A stretch of 64,000 nucleotides of DNA, taken from positions 172,051 to 236,050 of the forward strand of contig NZ_JAPVBL010000006.1 of NCBI RefSeq assembly GCF_026967935.1. Reading direction: 5' to 3'. This document shows, one piece after another, positions 51,120 through 60,115 of this stretch (its first letter is position 1; each line of letters begins with the position of its first letter). This DNA comes from Modestobacter sp. VKM Ac-2982. Lineage in GTDB: Bacteria; Actinomycetota; Actinomycetes; Mycobacteriales; Geodermatophilaceae. Position numbers and translations under genes: made by a program. The notes below the pieces were generated by a model. It was not told the DNA's origin and ran no database searches. It saw nothing but the letters and a program-made list of their open reading frames with translations.

Positions 51120-54100
51120 CAGGCGAACACCCCTCGGGCGTCGGCCGGCGTCAGAGCGAAGACCACTGCAGCCGCCGTGGTGTGCGGCTTGACCTCGGCG
51201 TACCGATCGCGGATCGCCAGGATCTCCCGGTCTTCCTCGTCGCCGAGCTCCGCGAGACGCCGCCGCATCCCGTCGATGTCGCGGCGACGTTGGCGCTCCT
51301 GTTCATCCGGAAGCAGCGACAGCTGCTGATCATTCTCGACCTGCTCCAGTGCACTAAGGCTCTCGGTCAGGTTGGTGCGGAACGCGGCGAAGATGTCCTG
51401 CGCTCGCTGGACGTCGGCCGCTTCACGCTTCATCAGCTGCTCGACGACGAGCGTGTGTCGGCGCGCCGCCCGTTGACTCATCGACTGCTCCAAGCGGGCC
51501 CGGAGCGCTCCATCGTCGGCGTCCCACAGCCCCGTCAGCTGTACCCGGAGGTCACGCTCGGCGGCGATGAAGGCACCTCCGTCCAGAGCCGTGTCCAGTG
51601 CAGTCTCGGCGATGTCCTCGGCCATGACCCGCCGTCCACGCAGCCGGACCCCGGCGAGGAACACCTCTTCGTGCAGCCGCAGACCGCCCCGGCCGACCAG
51701 CACCATGCGCGTCACCGCGGCGACGAAGGACTCGGGGAGCCCATCGACGACCACAGCGGTCACCCGGTTCAGCGGGGAGTCGGCGCTCCACAGCGAGCGA
51801 CGCAACGACCTCTGTGCCTTCTGCACGATGGGGTGCCCGAGGTGCACATAAACCAGGTCGTCGCGTCCCGCGGTCGCCTCCGGGTCGAATGTGATCGGGC
51901 GGAGGATGCCGGGCTTTCGACGGGTGTCGAGGCCTCGCAGCGCAGGCCGCCATCCCGCCGTCAGCGCGGGCACATCGAACACCTCGGCGTCGAGGTCCTC
52001 GACGAAGTCGTCATTGGGGATCAGCGGCAGCTGGTGGTTGATCTGGAGGGCGGTGTCAACGACTCTGCGCAGGTTGGCGGGAGACAGGTGCATCGCCGTT
52101 CGAGAGGCGCTGTAGCCCTGCTCCAGCTCGGTGAGCCTGTAGTTCATGGTCAGACTTCCGGCCAGGGCCTGGGCGATGACCTGGTTTCCGTCGAGGCCCT
52201 TCTTCTTGCTCTTCGTGGCCCGCCCCCCAGCAAAGTGCCTCGCCAGCTCGCCGGCCACGACCTGGTTGGCGGACCCGAGGTCGTACTCGACCTGGGCGAT
52301 CTTGCGACCGATCATCGACAGAAACTGAGCATCGGCGCCGTAGGTCGAGGAGGTCGAGTCCGGGACCAGGTGGAACACCTCGGGGCGCTCGGTCTGGCCG
52401 TACCGGTCGATCCGGCCGATCCGCTGCTCTAGGCGTGAGGGGTTGAACGGAATGTCAAAGTTCACCAACCGATGGCAGAACTTCTGCAAGTCGATGCCCT
52501 CGCCGGCCGCGTCGGTGGCCAGCAAGACCCGGACCGCTTCCGTGGCCGGATCGGCGTTGAACTGCTCGCGGAGGACTTCGCGCTCTTCGGTCGGCGTCGA
52601 CCCTTGTATGACGGCCAGCACGTCTGCGTACCCGCGCTGCGTGAGCACCCTGGTCAGCCAGTCGACGGTATCCGCGTACTCGGTGAAGACCACGACGCGC
52701 TCGTTCGACCAGGAGCCGGCGGGACGACAGACGGCGTCAAGTAGCTCAACGAGCCGCTCCAGCCGCGAATCAGGCTTGCTCTCATGGCTGCGCCCCCACT
52801 GCGCGAGCTCCTCCAATTGCCCCGGCTCGGCGCCGCTGAGTGGGTCGGAGCTCTTCGAGTCTCGGAGTCGGGTCGCTTCGTCCTGCTCCCAGAGCCCTTC
52901 CTCGTCGTCGGCCCGCCCCTCCCCGAAGACGTCGTCGTAGTCGTCGTCGGCCAAGCCAGCCCCGGCGCGCGCGGCAACGTAGTGGGACAACGTCGTCCCG
53001 AAGGCGTAAGGGCTCGACAGGAATCGCTTCTTCAACAGCATCGTGACGATGTCGCCGCCCGGCCTGGTGCCGTTGAGCTCCGCACTCCGCCGGACGATCC
53101 GATCAAGCACCTCGAACTTGCTTTGCTCCTCGGCGCTCGGGGAGTAGGAGAGCGCTGTGACTGAGCGCTTTTGAAAGCCCTTGTCGGTCAGGTCCGTTTT
53201 CAGTCGTCGGACGGTGACATCGCGCAGCGCCGCGGCGTCGAGACGAGCGCCTCGCGAGAACCGGCGGGGATCAATCATCTCCATCAGGGCGGTGAACGAC
53301 TCGGGGTGACCGTTGTGTGGGGTGGCGCTGAGGAAGAGCCGGTGCTCGCACTTCTCGGCCAGTTCACGCACAGCGACGGTGCGGTGGGTGTCAACCGCGT
53401 AGCCACGGCCCCCAGCCACCGCCGACGGGCTGGCAGGGGCAACGTGATGGGCCTCATCGACCACGATGATGTCGAAGGCGAAGCGCTTGGCGGACTTCGG
53501 GTTGGCCGTGCGCGAGTAGACATCGCGCAGCAGACGCTGTGCCCGCGACTGGGGCAACCACGCCATACTCACGATGACCCGTGGGAAGAGCGTGAAGGGG
53601 TTTGCGTGCAGCCCGTGGGAGCGGCGGATCTCCGCCATGAGCTCGCTGTCGACGATGGTGAAGTCCAGACCGAACTTCTCCCGCATCTCGTCCTGCCACT
53701 TCAACGACAGGCTCGGCGGACAGACGATCACGACGGTGCGAGCTCGGTGACGGAGCAGCAGCTCCTGAATTACTAGGCCGGCTTCGATCGTCTTACCCAG
53801 CCCCACGTCGTCTGCAAGAAGGAGGTTGGTGCGCGGCGCACTAAGCGCGCGACGCAGCGGCTCAAGCTGGTAGGCCTCGACGTTCACACCCGACCAGAAC
53901 GGGGCCTGGTAGCGGTTGGGGTCGGCTGACGTGACAGCCCCCCACCGCATGGCATCGATGAAGCCGGCGAGCACCGTGGGGTCGTCGAACGCGTCTGGCC
54001 GGATTCGCTCGGGCAGCCCCTGGTCCGGGGTGACCGTATGACCGACCTCGAGCTCCCAGACCACCGACAGCTGCTCACCCAGCCGGTCCTCGTCGAGGGA

Positions 54101-54319
54101 CTGCAACTCGACGACGTGCGTCAGGTGCGCCAACGTCTCGTCGGCTGGGCTCCGGGGCAGGCCTTGCGTCCGGACGTTCGCCACCGCCCACGTCGACCCT
54201 CGAACCTCGACGACCTGGCCTGGCGTCGGCAACGGGGGCAAATAGTTCGCCCCCTCAAGGCCCTCGACGGAACCTGTGGCGTTTTCCTCGACCGCGAGTC
54301 CCCGAGTCACCTCTCGCAC
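51119..54319 (-). CDS. drmD: DISARM SNF2-like helicase DrmD
   Basis: The 1,066-residue protein has an SNF2/HepA-type motor: LLADDVGLGKTIEAG at about 168, VVDEAHH at about 285, SATPHNGHP, VVVFTEYADTVDW at about 545, and ATDAAGEGIDLQ with LEQRIGRIDRYGQ at about 610-650. The C-terminal 350 residues are helical with a coiled-coil-like charged tail. DrmD occurs only in class 1 DISARM. I use the GTG at 54319; a second GTG three codons on is possible. It is the first gene of the operon. The 150 bp upstream must hold its promoter but no clear boxes are seen. Confidence 0.9.
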   Translation of the reverse strand: MREVTRGLAVEENATGSVEGLEGANYLPPLPTPGQVVEVRGSTWAVANVRTQGLPRSPADETLAHLTHVVELQSLDEDRLGEQLSVVWELEVGHTVTPDQGLPERIRPDAFDDPTVLAGFIDAMRWGAVTSADPNRYQAPFWSGVNVEAYQLEPLRRALSAPRTNLLLADDVGLGKTIEAGLVIQELLLRHRARTVVIVCPPSLSLKWQDEMREKFGLDFTIVDSELMAEIRRSHGLHANPFTLFPRVIVSMAWLPQSRAQRLLRDVYSRTANPKSAKRFAFDIIVVDEAHHVAPASPSAVAGGRGYAVDTHRTVAVRELAEKCEHRLFLSATPHNGHPESFTALMEMIDPRRFSRGARLDAAALRDVTVRRLKTDLTDKGFQKRSVTALSYSPSAEEQSKFEVLDRIVRRSAELNGTRPGGDIVTMLLKKRFLSSPYAFGTTLSHYVAARAGAGLADDDYDDVFGEGRADDEEGLWEQDEATRLRDSKSSDPLSGAEPGQLEELAQWGRSHESKPDSRLERLVELLDAVCRPAGSWSNERVVVFTEYADTVDWLTRVLTQRGYADVLAVIQGSTPTEEREVLREQFNADPATEAVRVLLATDAAGEGIDLQKFCHRLVNFDIPFNPSRLEQRIGRIDRYGQTERPEVFHLVPDSTSSTYGADAQFLSMIGRKIAQVEYDLGSANQVVAGELARHFAGGRATKSKKKGLDGNQVIAQALAGSLTMNYRLTELEQGYSASRTAMHLSPANLRRVVDTALQINHQLPLIPNDDFVEDLDAEVFDVPALTAGWRPALRGLDTRRKPGILRPITFDPEATAGRDDLVYVHLGHPIVQKAQRSLRRSLWSADSPLNRVTAVVVDGLPESFVAAVTRMVLVGRGGLRLHEEVFLAGVRLRGRRVMAEDIAETALDTALDGGAFIAAERDLRVQLTGLWDADDGALRARLEQSMSQRAARRHTLVVEQLMKREAADVQRAQDIFAAFRTNLTESLSALEQVENDQQLSLLPDEQERQRRRDIDGMRRRLAELGDEEDREILAIRDRYAEVKPHTTAAAVVFALTPADARGVFA

Positions 54320-54469
54320 ATTACGGGCACCCGCGGTCAGGTCGGCTCAATATGTGATGACTCGGTTCCGCCCAGTCACTCCCGTTGCCACGCGAACCAT
54401 GGCGTGGGAGGGCCGGAGGGGGCCCTACCTGCCACCCGCCGGGTGTCCTACGCCGGCGAGGTCACCCCG

Positions 54470-55213
54470 TCAGGTGAGGAGAGGCACGAGACCGTCGACG
54501 AAACGGTAGGCGGAAGGCAAGTAGTCGACTGAAACTGTGAAGCGGCTGCTGGTCACTGCGACGCCGGCGATCAGTGATCCCTCGGCGTCACGAACCGGGA
54601 CGGCGAGGCAGGCGGTTCCCTCGTGCAGCTCCCCGGCTTGCCCCGCCCAGTTGTCCGCGCGCACGCGAGTCAGGCAGGCGTCCAGCGCGTCCGGTCGCGT
54701 CACCGTCGCCCTCATCAACCGCGTTAACTTGGCCGGCGGCACAAGGTCGCGCCACTCGGGCTGCTCGGCCAGCAGCAGCTTGCCGGCCGCGGTCGCGTGC
54801 AGGTGGCGCTCCACCAGCGCCGGGTCCTGCAGCGGCAGATCGGGGTCCATGTCGGCCACCCGCAGCGTCGTCGCCGTGTACAAGATCAGGTGCACCCCGG
54901 CCCGCACCTCCTTACGGAGGTCGGCGAGAACAGCTCGGGCGGCCGACGGCACCCGCACCGGCGCGATCGCCCCGGCCAGCCCGGCCACCTTGCGACCCAA
55001 CGCGAACCCGCTCAGGTCCGGCAGCCGGACCAGGTACTGCTCCCCCACCAGCAGGTTCAGCAGTCGGTACACCGTCGCCGGCGGCATGCCCAGCGACTCG
55101 GCCACCTCCTTCGCCGTCACCCCCGCCCCCAGCCGCGCCACGCACTCCAGCACCGCCAGCGCGCTCTGCACCGCCTTCGGCTGCCGCCCGGACAGCCCGC
55201 CGTCCGCCGCCAT
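54470..55213 (-). CDS. IclR-family transcriptional regulator
   Basis: The 247-residue regulator has an N-terminal winged helix (SALAVLECVARLG ... TAKEVAESLGMPPATVYRLLNLL) and a C-terminal ligand-binding GAF-like domain ending with the conserved AVPVRDAEGSLIAGVAVT segment. IclR proteins act as dimers on catabolic genes and sense small metabolites. The ATG at 55213 overlaps the permease stop by one base (TGATG), which settles the start. It probably controls the permease gene, or did before that gene was damaged. Confidence 0.85.
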   Translation of the reverse strand: MAADGGLSGRQPKAVQSALAVLECVARLGAGVTAKEVAESLGMPPATVYRLLNLLVGEQYLVRLPDLSGFALGRKVAGLAGAIAPVRVPSAARAVLADLRKEVRAGVHLILYTATTLRVADMDPDLPLQDPALVERHLHATAAGKLLLAEQPEWRDLVPPAKLTRLMRATVTRPDALDACLTRVRADNWAGQAGELHEGTACLAVPVRDAEGSLIAGVAVTSSRFTVSVDYLPSAYRFVDGLVPLLT

Positions 55214-56529
55214 CAGGCCGCCATCGACCCGGGCAGCACGCTCGCCACCGTCGGCTCGTCGTAGACCCCGACCCGCGCCAGCCGCGACGGCCGGCGCAGC
55301 GCCAGCCACGCAGCCCACGCCGCCCCTGGCAGCAGTACCGCCAGGTACGCCCACGACATGGCCCGGCCGCCCTGCCAGGACTCCCCGCCCAGCGCCACCA
55401 CCAGCACGAGCAGCCACAACCCCGCCGCCACCAACCCGCCGACCACCGGCCAGACCGTCAGCTCACCGATCCGGCGCAGGAACAGCGGCGCCGCCGCGCA
55501 CACCAGCACGTAGGCCAGCACGTAGCCGAACGCCGACACGGTGATCGTCCCGGTCAGCACCGAACGCCCGCCGGCACCGGCCAGCAGCGCCACGAACGGC
55601 ACCCCGACCACCAGCGGCAGGCACAGCGACAGCGCCTGCACGGGGGTGCCCCGTCGAAGGTGCACCCGCCCGAACGCCGCGGGCAGCACGCCCTCCCGGC
55701 CCATGGAGAACAGCACCCGCGCCAGCGCGTTCACCGAGCCGGTCACGCAGGCGAAGAACGACGCCGCGATGCCGACGTCCAGCAGCCGCACCAGCCAGCC
55801 GGTTTCCCCGGCCAGCGCGGACACCGGCACCGGGCTCATCAGCACCTCCAGCGGGGCCCGGCGGAGCAGCACCACCTGCGCCACCGCGCCGACCAGGAAC
55901 AGCACCCCGGCCACCGCCGGCGTCCAGAGCACCGCCCGCGGCACCGCGATCAGCGGCCGCTGCGCCTCCACGCCCAGCACCCCGGCGCTCTCGAAGCCCA
56001 TGAACGCCGTCACCCCGAGGACGACGCCGACCGCGACCCCGCCCCAGCGCACGTCCCCGTCGACCACGGGCGCCGCCGTCCCCAGCCCCTCCGGCAGCCG
56101 CAGCAGCAGTACGGCGAGCACCACCAGGACGACGGCGATCGACACCACCTCCAGGGCCAGCGCCACCCGCGCCGACAGCTGGATGCCGCGCACCGTGCAC
56201 CACCCGGCCAGCCCACCCACCAGCAGGACCAGCAGAGCGACGGACGACGAGGGCAACGAGAACAGCGCCGCCAGGTACAGCGCGCAGCCCACCAGCGCCG
56301 ACATGGACACCGCCGCGTAGCCGATCGCCAGCGACCACCCGCCCACCACGGCTCCGACCGGCCCGAGCCCGCGCGCGGTGTACGTGTAGACCCCGCCGAC
56401 GGCGGCCAGCCGCTGGGCGAACAGCGACACGCACCAGCCGACCAGGAGCACCAGCACCGTCGCCGCGACGAACGCCGGCAGCGTCGCGCGTCCCGCGCCG
56501 GCCAGCACGATCGCCGGCACCGTCACCAT
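55213..56529 (-). CDS. APC-family amino acid/amine permease, N-terminus truncated
   Basis: The 438-residue protein has about eleven membrane helices and typical APC features, such as LAAVGGVYTYTARGLGPVGA near the start and GFESAGVLGVEAQRP in the middle. It probably moves amino acids or amines across the inner membrane. The usual cytoplasmic leader and the first half-helix are missing. The frame runs upstream into a piece of a GIY-YIG gene, so ATG 56529 lies inside what is normally the first helix. It may therefore be inactive. It is coupled to the IclR gene by TGATG. Confidence 0.7.
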   Translation of the reverse strand: MVTVPAIVLAGAGRATLPAFVAATVLVLLVGWCVSLFAQRLAAVGGVYTYTARGLGPVGAVVGGWSLAIGYAAVSMSALVGCALYLAALFSLPSSSVALLVLLVGGLAGWCTVRGIQLSARVALALEVVSIAVVLVVLAVLLLRLPEGLGTAAPVVDGDVRWGGVAVGVVLGVTAFMGFESAGVLGVEAQRPLIAVPRAVLWTPAVAGVLFLVGAVAQVVLLRRAPLEVLMSPVPVSALAGETGWLVRLLDVGIAASFFACVTGSVNALARVLFSMGREGVLPAAFGRVHLRRGTPVQALSLCLPLVVGVPFVALLAGAGGRSVLTGTITVSAFGYVLAYVLVCAAAPLFLRRIGELTVWPVVGGLVAAGLWLLVLVVALGGESWQGGRAMSWAYLAVLLPGAAWAAWLALRRPSRLARVGVYDEPTVASVLPGSMAA

Positions 56530-56561
56530 CGCCGCCGACGGCGCCAGCGCCGATACCGATG

Positions 56562-56787
56562 CTCCGGGTGCTCGGCCCAGGTCAGCGCTAGCTTCTTCCG
56601 CTCCACTCCGACAGCCGCAGCTGGTCCCGGCTGACCAGCACCGGCCGCGTCGTCCACCGGCTCTGCCAGCCCTCCCGCTCGCTCTGCAGCGCCGCCAGGG
56701 ACCGGCGCAGCGTCGACGATCCCGTCGTCCCACGGATGTGGTCCCCCGCCACCCGACTCCGCAGCGTCGCCTTCGACGCCGTCCCAG
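56562..56787 (-). pseudogene. GIY-YIG gene fragment with frameshift
   Basis: This stretch is very similar at the DNA level to 59716-59940 inside the intact GIY-YIG gene (shared sequences such as GACGATCCCGTCGTCCCACG). It lacks both gene ends, has a one-base deletion and then a stop in place of the codons after LRLSEW. It is in the same orientation as the intact copy and abuts the truncated permease gene. Confidence 0.8.
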
Positions 56788-57102
56788 GGAAACGTCCCCG
56801 CCGACGTGATGAAGCGGCGAGCGGTGTGGACGACGGCGTCGTCAGATCAGCTCGACGCACCGCAGATGACGGACCGAGAGGTGGCCCCGGTCCTGTGTTG
56901 CCTGCTTTCCCATCGGCCAGCTGCCCAGCGCCATTAATTGCAGGCGTTTTCGTCCGTTCTTGACCCCGCGCATGGATTTCTTACCGGTCCCGTGAACGTG
57001 ATTCGTGCGCAACGGCACGGCAACACAGGACCCCCACGATCCACGGCAGAACGTTCCAGCGCGGACCCGATGAACGGGAGACCACCGGCATGGACACAGA
57101 TC
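56788..57102. other. 315-bp intergenic region upstream of nitrile hydratase operon
   Basis: No gene is supported here. It should hold the promoter of the DUF1097/nitrile hydratase operon. A TTGACC at 56960-56965 resembles a -35 element but no matching -10 lies at the right distance. The part near 56930-56985 is less G+C-rich than its surroundings. Confidence 0.4.
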
Positions 57103-57633
57103 ATGAGTGAGAAGAACGCGCTGACGGTGAGCATCGGGGTGCTCGGCGCCCTCTCCGTCCTGCTGACCGCCGAGGTCATCGAAGTCCCGGTCTGGGTGGT
57201 CTTCATCGCCTGGGCGTCGTTCTTCATCCTCGGTGGTGGCGTCGGCGGCCTCGTGCAGTCGATCGCCAGCAACCTGACCGGCGTCGCCATCGCCTCGCTG
57301 TGCCTGCTGGTCATCCAGCAGGCCACGCTGGGCGTTCTGCTCACCGCCATCGTCGTGGGCGTCGGCAGCGCCGGGATGGTCGCCGTCTCCCGCGTCCCGC
57401 TGCTCACCGCGATTCCCGCGATCGTCTGGGGTTTCGCCACCACGGTCGGCACGTCCGCGGTCACCGGCCGGGATGTCACCTACGCAGACAGCATCGGGAA
57501 CCCGGTCCTGATGGTGGCCACCGCCCTCGTCCTCGGCGGCCTGTTCGGCATCGCATCGGAACGGCTCGCTGCCGTCCTCACCGGCGGGAAGGACCGTGAT
57601 CTGACCACCACCACGGAAGGAGCCTCGACGTGA
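57103..57633 (+). CDS. DUF1097 family membrane protein
   Basis: The 176-residue protein has about five membrane helices and the DUF1097 features VPVWVVFIAWASFFILGGG and VGVGSAGMV. Members are presumed inner-membrane transport-related proteins. I start it at ATG 57103 (MSEKNALTVS); an in-frame ATG at 57070 is the alternative, and neither has a strong ribosome-binding site. Its stop overlaps the beta-subunit start (GTGA), so it belongs to the nitrile hydratase operon. It may carry a nitrile, amide or related small molecule; that is inferred from position only. Confidence 0.7.
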   Translation: MSEKNALTVSIGVLGALSVLLTAEVIEVPVWVVFIAWASFFILGGGVGGLVQSIASNLTGVAIASLCLLVIQQATLGVLLTAIVVGVGSAGMVAVSRVPLLTAIPAIVWGFATTVGTSAVTGRDVTYADSIGNPVLMVATALVLGGLFGIASERLAAVLTGGKDRDLTTTTEGAST

Positions 57634-58391
57634 AACTGCAGCACGCCCTCGGTGGCCTGGAAGGGCTCGAGACCACACCGGTCAACTTCGAGAAGCGTGT
57701 CTTCGTCGAGGACTGGGAGAAGCGGATCTTCGGGATCCACGCCGCGATGATGGGGCTCAGCGACTCACTGCGGGACGCCGGCTACGACATGGACGCGGCA
57801 GGCGCGGCCGTGAACACCACATGGACGTGGGCGGACCTCCGCAAGGGCGCCGAGGCGATGAACCCCTTCGACTACTTCAGGCTCCGGTACTACGAGAAGT
57901 GGCTGGGCGGCATCACCAGCTACTTCCTCCAGCACGGCTACGTCACCGAGGAAGAGCTCGCGGCCGCCACCGCCACGTACGCGGAGACCCCTACCGCCGA
58001 GCTGCCGGTACGCCCTAGCGACTCCATCGACGACCAGGTCATCCGCTACCTCCGCCAGGGCGACACTCCGCACCGTGGCCCCGGCGAACCCCGCTTCGCC
58101 GCCGGCGACGCGGTGACCGTCGGCAACCCACCGCACAGCGACCACACCCGGCTGCCCGGCTATCTCCGCGGCCGCAGCGGCGTGATCGAGCGCGTCTGGA
58201 GCGGCAGCTACGCCTACTTCTGCTCCACCGGACCCGACGGCCTCGGCGAGCAGCCCGTGCCGGTCTACGTCGTCCGCTTCGAGCCGGCGGAGGTCTGGGG
58301 CGCCGCCGCCGAACTGAACGCCGGGCCGATCTACGTCGAGCTGTACGAGACCTACCTGAACCCGCCGACCACCACCGAGGACGTCGCCTGA
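57630..58391 (+). CDS. nthB: nitrile hydratase beta subunit
   Basis: The 253-residue protein has the helical N-terminal half (DWEKRIFGIHAAM ... YYEKWLGGITSYF) and the SH3-like C-terminal half (FAAGDAVTV ... HTRLPGYLRGRSGVI) of nitrile hydratase beta subunits. With the alpha subunit it hydrates nitriles to amides in the cytoplasm. The conserved HTRLPGYxRG segment is intact. The start is GTG 57630 with GGAAGGAG upstream. It is followed without a gap by alpha, the gene order of cobalt-type enzymes. Confidence 0.9.
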   Translation: MKLQHALGGLEGLETTPVNFEKRVFVEDWEKRIFGIHAAMMGLSDSLRDAGYDMDAAGAAVNTTWTWADLRKGAEAMNPFDYFRLRYYEKWLGGITSYFLQHGYVTEEELAAATATYAETPTAELPVRPSDSIDDQVIRYLRQGDTPHRGPGEPRFAAGDAVTVGNPPHSDHTRLPGYLRGRSGVIERVWSGSYAYFCSTGPDGLGEQPVPVYVVRFEPAEVWGAAAELNAGPIYVELYETYLNPPTTTEDVA

Positions 58392-59017
58392 TGAGCACGC
58401 AGTTCGCCTTCCCGTCCGACCGCGAAGAGCAGAGCGCCGCCAAGGTGCGCGCCCTCGAGTCGCTGCTCATCGAGAAGGGGGTCATCACCCACACCACGGT
58501 CGACAAGGTGCTGGGCTACTTCGAGTCGGAGATGACCCCGCTCAACGGCCAGAAGATCGTCGCCCGCGCCTGGGTGGACCCAGACTTCGCCGCCCTGCTC
58601 GCCACCGACGCACCCGCAGCGGTCGCGCAGCTGGACCTCCCCAACGGCATGGCCGGCGCCGAGGGCGAGCACCTCGCGGCCGTGCTCAACGAGCCCGGCG
58701 TGCACAACCTGGTCATCTGCACCCTCTGCTCCTGCTTCCCGTGGCCGGTGCTCGGGCTGCCGCCGTACTGGTACAAGGACCCGGTCTTCCGCGCCCGGGC
58801 GGCCCGCGAACCGCGTGCGGTACTGACCGAGCTCGGTGTGCCGCTGGACGACGACACCGAGGTGCGCGTCTGGGACTCCAGCGGTCACTCCCGCTGGTTC
58901 GTCGTCCCGGAACGCCCCGCCGGCACCGAGGGATGGACCGAGGAACAGCTCGCCGCGCTGGTCACCACCGAGTCGATGATCGGCGTCGCCCTCGCCGACG
59001 CCCCCGCCCCGGTCTGA
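58391..59017 (+). CDS. nthA: nitrile hydratase alpha subunit, cobalt type
   Basis: The 208-residue protein holds the metal-binding claw CTLCSC (Cys110, Cys113, Ser114, Cys115) in ICTLCSCFPWPVLGLPPYWYK. Threonine at the second position is typical of non-corrin cobalt enzymes; iron enzymes have Ser. Two of the cysteines are normally oxidised to sulfinic and sulfenic forms in the mature site. The ATG overlaps the beta stop by one base. A related thiocyanate hydrolase subunit is less likely, since that enzyme has three subunits with a different gene set. Confidence 0.9.
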   Translation: MSTQFAFPSDREEQSAAKVRALESLLIEKGVITHTTVDKVLGYFESEMTPLNGQKIVARAWVDPDFAALLATDAPAAVAQLDLPNGMAGAEGEHLAAVLNEPGVHNLVICTLCSCFPWPVLGLPPYWYKDPVFRARAAREPRAVLTELGVPLDDDTEVRVWDSSGHSRWFVVPERPAGTEGWTEEQLAALVTTESMIGVALADAPAPV

Positions 59018-59031
59018 GTCGAGGAGATCCG

Positions 59032-59370
59032 ATGAGCAGCGACGTCGTCGACTTCACCTACGACGCGGACGGCAAGGCCGTCTTCCACGACTCCTGCGTC
59101 ACCGACCTGGACCAGCCGACCTTCGACGCCGAGTGGCAGCGCCGCGCCTTCGGCCTGGCGGTGGCCCTGTCGGAGTTCCGCCACTACGAGTGGACGGACT
59201 TCCAGCAGGCACTGATCGGCGAGATCGGCGCCTGGGAGAACGCGCCGGCCGACGCCCGCGGCCGCTGGGAGTACTACGAGCACTGGGTGAGCGCCCTGCA
59301 CGAGGTGGTCGCCGGGCACGGACTGCTGGAGGAGGGCTACGTCAACCCCGAAGACCGCGACGACCACTGA
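59032..59370 (+). CDS. nitrile hydratase accessory (activator) protein
   Basis: The 112-residue protein resembles the N-terminal helical part of beta subunits (FDAEWQRRAFGLAVALSE ... YYEHWVSALHEVV). It is the type that carries the alpha subunit and helps insert cobalt. The ATG at 59032 has GAGGAG 7 nt upstream and follows alpha by 14 bp. It is the last gene of the operon. The roughly 200 bp after it hold no supported gene. Confidence 0.85.
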   Translation: MSSDVVDFTYDADGKAVFHDSCVTDLDQPTFDAEWQRRAFGLAVALSEFRHYEWTDFQQALIGEIGAWENAPADARGRWEYYEHWVSALHEVVAGHGLLEEGYVNPEDRDDH

Positions 59371-59569
59371 CCGCCGGCGCCCGCGACGACCGCCGCGTGG
59401 GCGATCAGGTGGTGCACGAAGGCGCCCAGTAGCGCGCTGCCCGACTGGTTCTCGCCACGCCTCTCCACGAGACACATCGCGGCAAGCTCAGGTGAACAGC
59501 GACGTTCGCGTTCTCTCGATGGGGTCCAACCCCGGTCGAAGCCCCGTCGAGCGCACAACGGCGTCCGGG

Positions 59570-60115
59570 TCACTCTCCGGCTCTGGCCGCCTCGCGCCAG
59601 CGCGTGCGGGCATCGCGCAGGAACCCGTGCAGCGGGTGGGCGGCGTTGTCGGCCAGGTTGAGCGGTGGTTCCAGCTCGGCGATCACCTCGGCCTCGACCG
59701 TCCACGGCTCGGAGTGCTCGGCCCAGGTCAGCCGCAGCTTCTCCCCCATCCACTCCGACAGCCGCAGCTCGTCGGCGTTGACCAGCACCGGCCGGGTCGT
59801 CCACCGGCTCTGCCAGCCCTGCTGCTCGCTGAGCAACGCAGCCAGCGACCGGCGCAACGTCGACGATCCCGTCGTCCCACGGATGTGGTCTCCCACTACC
59901 CGGCTGCGCAGCGTGGCCTTCGACGCCGCCCCGTTCGGCGCGATGCCCACGTACAGCAACTGCAGGCCGGCGACCTCGTGCCGCGGCCCGGAGATCCCGG
60001 GCAGCGCACCGAACCGCCCCCACCACGCATAGACCCCCGGCGCGGCAGGCACGCCGGCGCGCGCCTCGTCCAGCGACACGGGGAGCGAGCGCAGCGCGGC
60101 GACCACGGAGTTCAT
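59570..60115 (-). CDS. GIY-YIG nuclease-fold family protein
   Basis: The 181-residue protein has GVYAWWGRFG (GIY position) and LLYVGIAP (YIG position), then a basic helical region (LRSRVVGDHIRG) and a Glu in the second half of the domain. This is a short GIY-YIG protein probably able to bind or nick DNA; no extra DNA-binding domain is fused. ATG 60115 is the chosen start; no strong ribosome-binding site is evident. A broken copy lies about 3 kb away (56562-56787) in the same orientation. Confidence 0.7.
   Translation of the reverse strand: MNSVVAALRSLPVSLDEARAGVPAAPGVYAWWGRFGALPGISGPRHEVAGLQLLYVGIAPNGAASKATLRSRVVGDHIRGTTGSSTLRRSLAALLSEQQGWQSRWTTRPVLVNADELRLSEWMGEKLRLTWAEHSEPWTVEAEVIAELEPPLNLADNAAHPLHGFLRDARTRWREAARAGE

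Noticed and set aside
59376-59403. Hairpin after the nitrile hydratase accessory gene
   Set aside because: The arms pair only with bulges, so it is not supported as a terminator.
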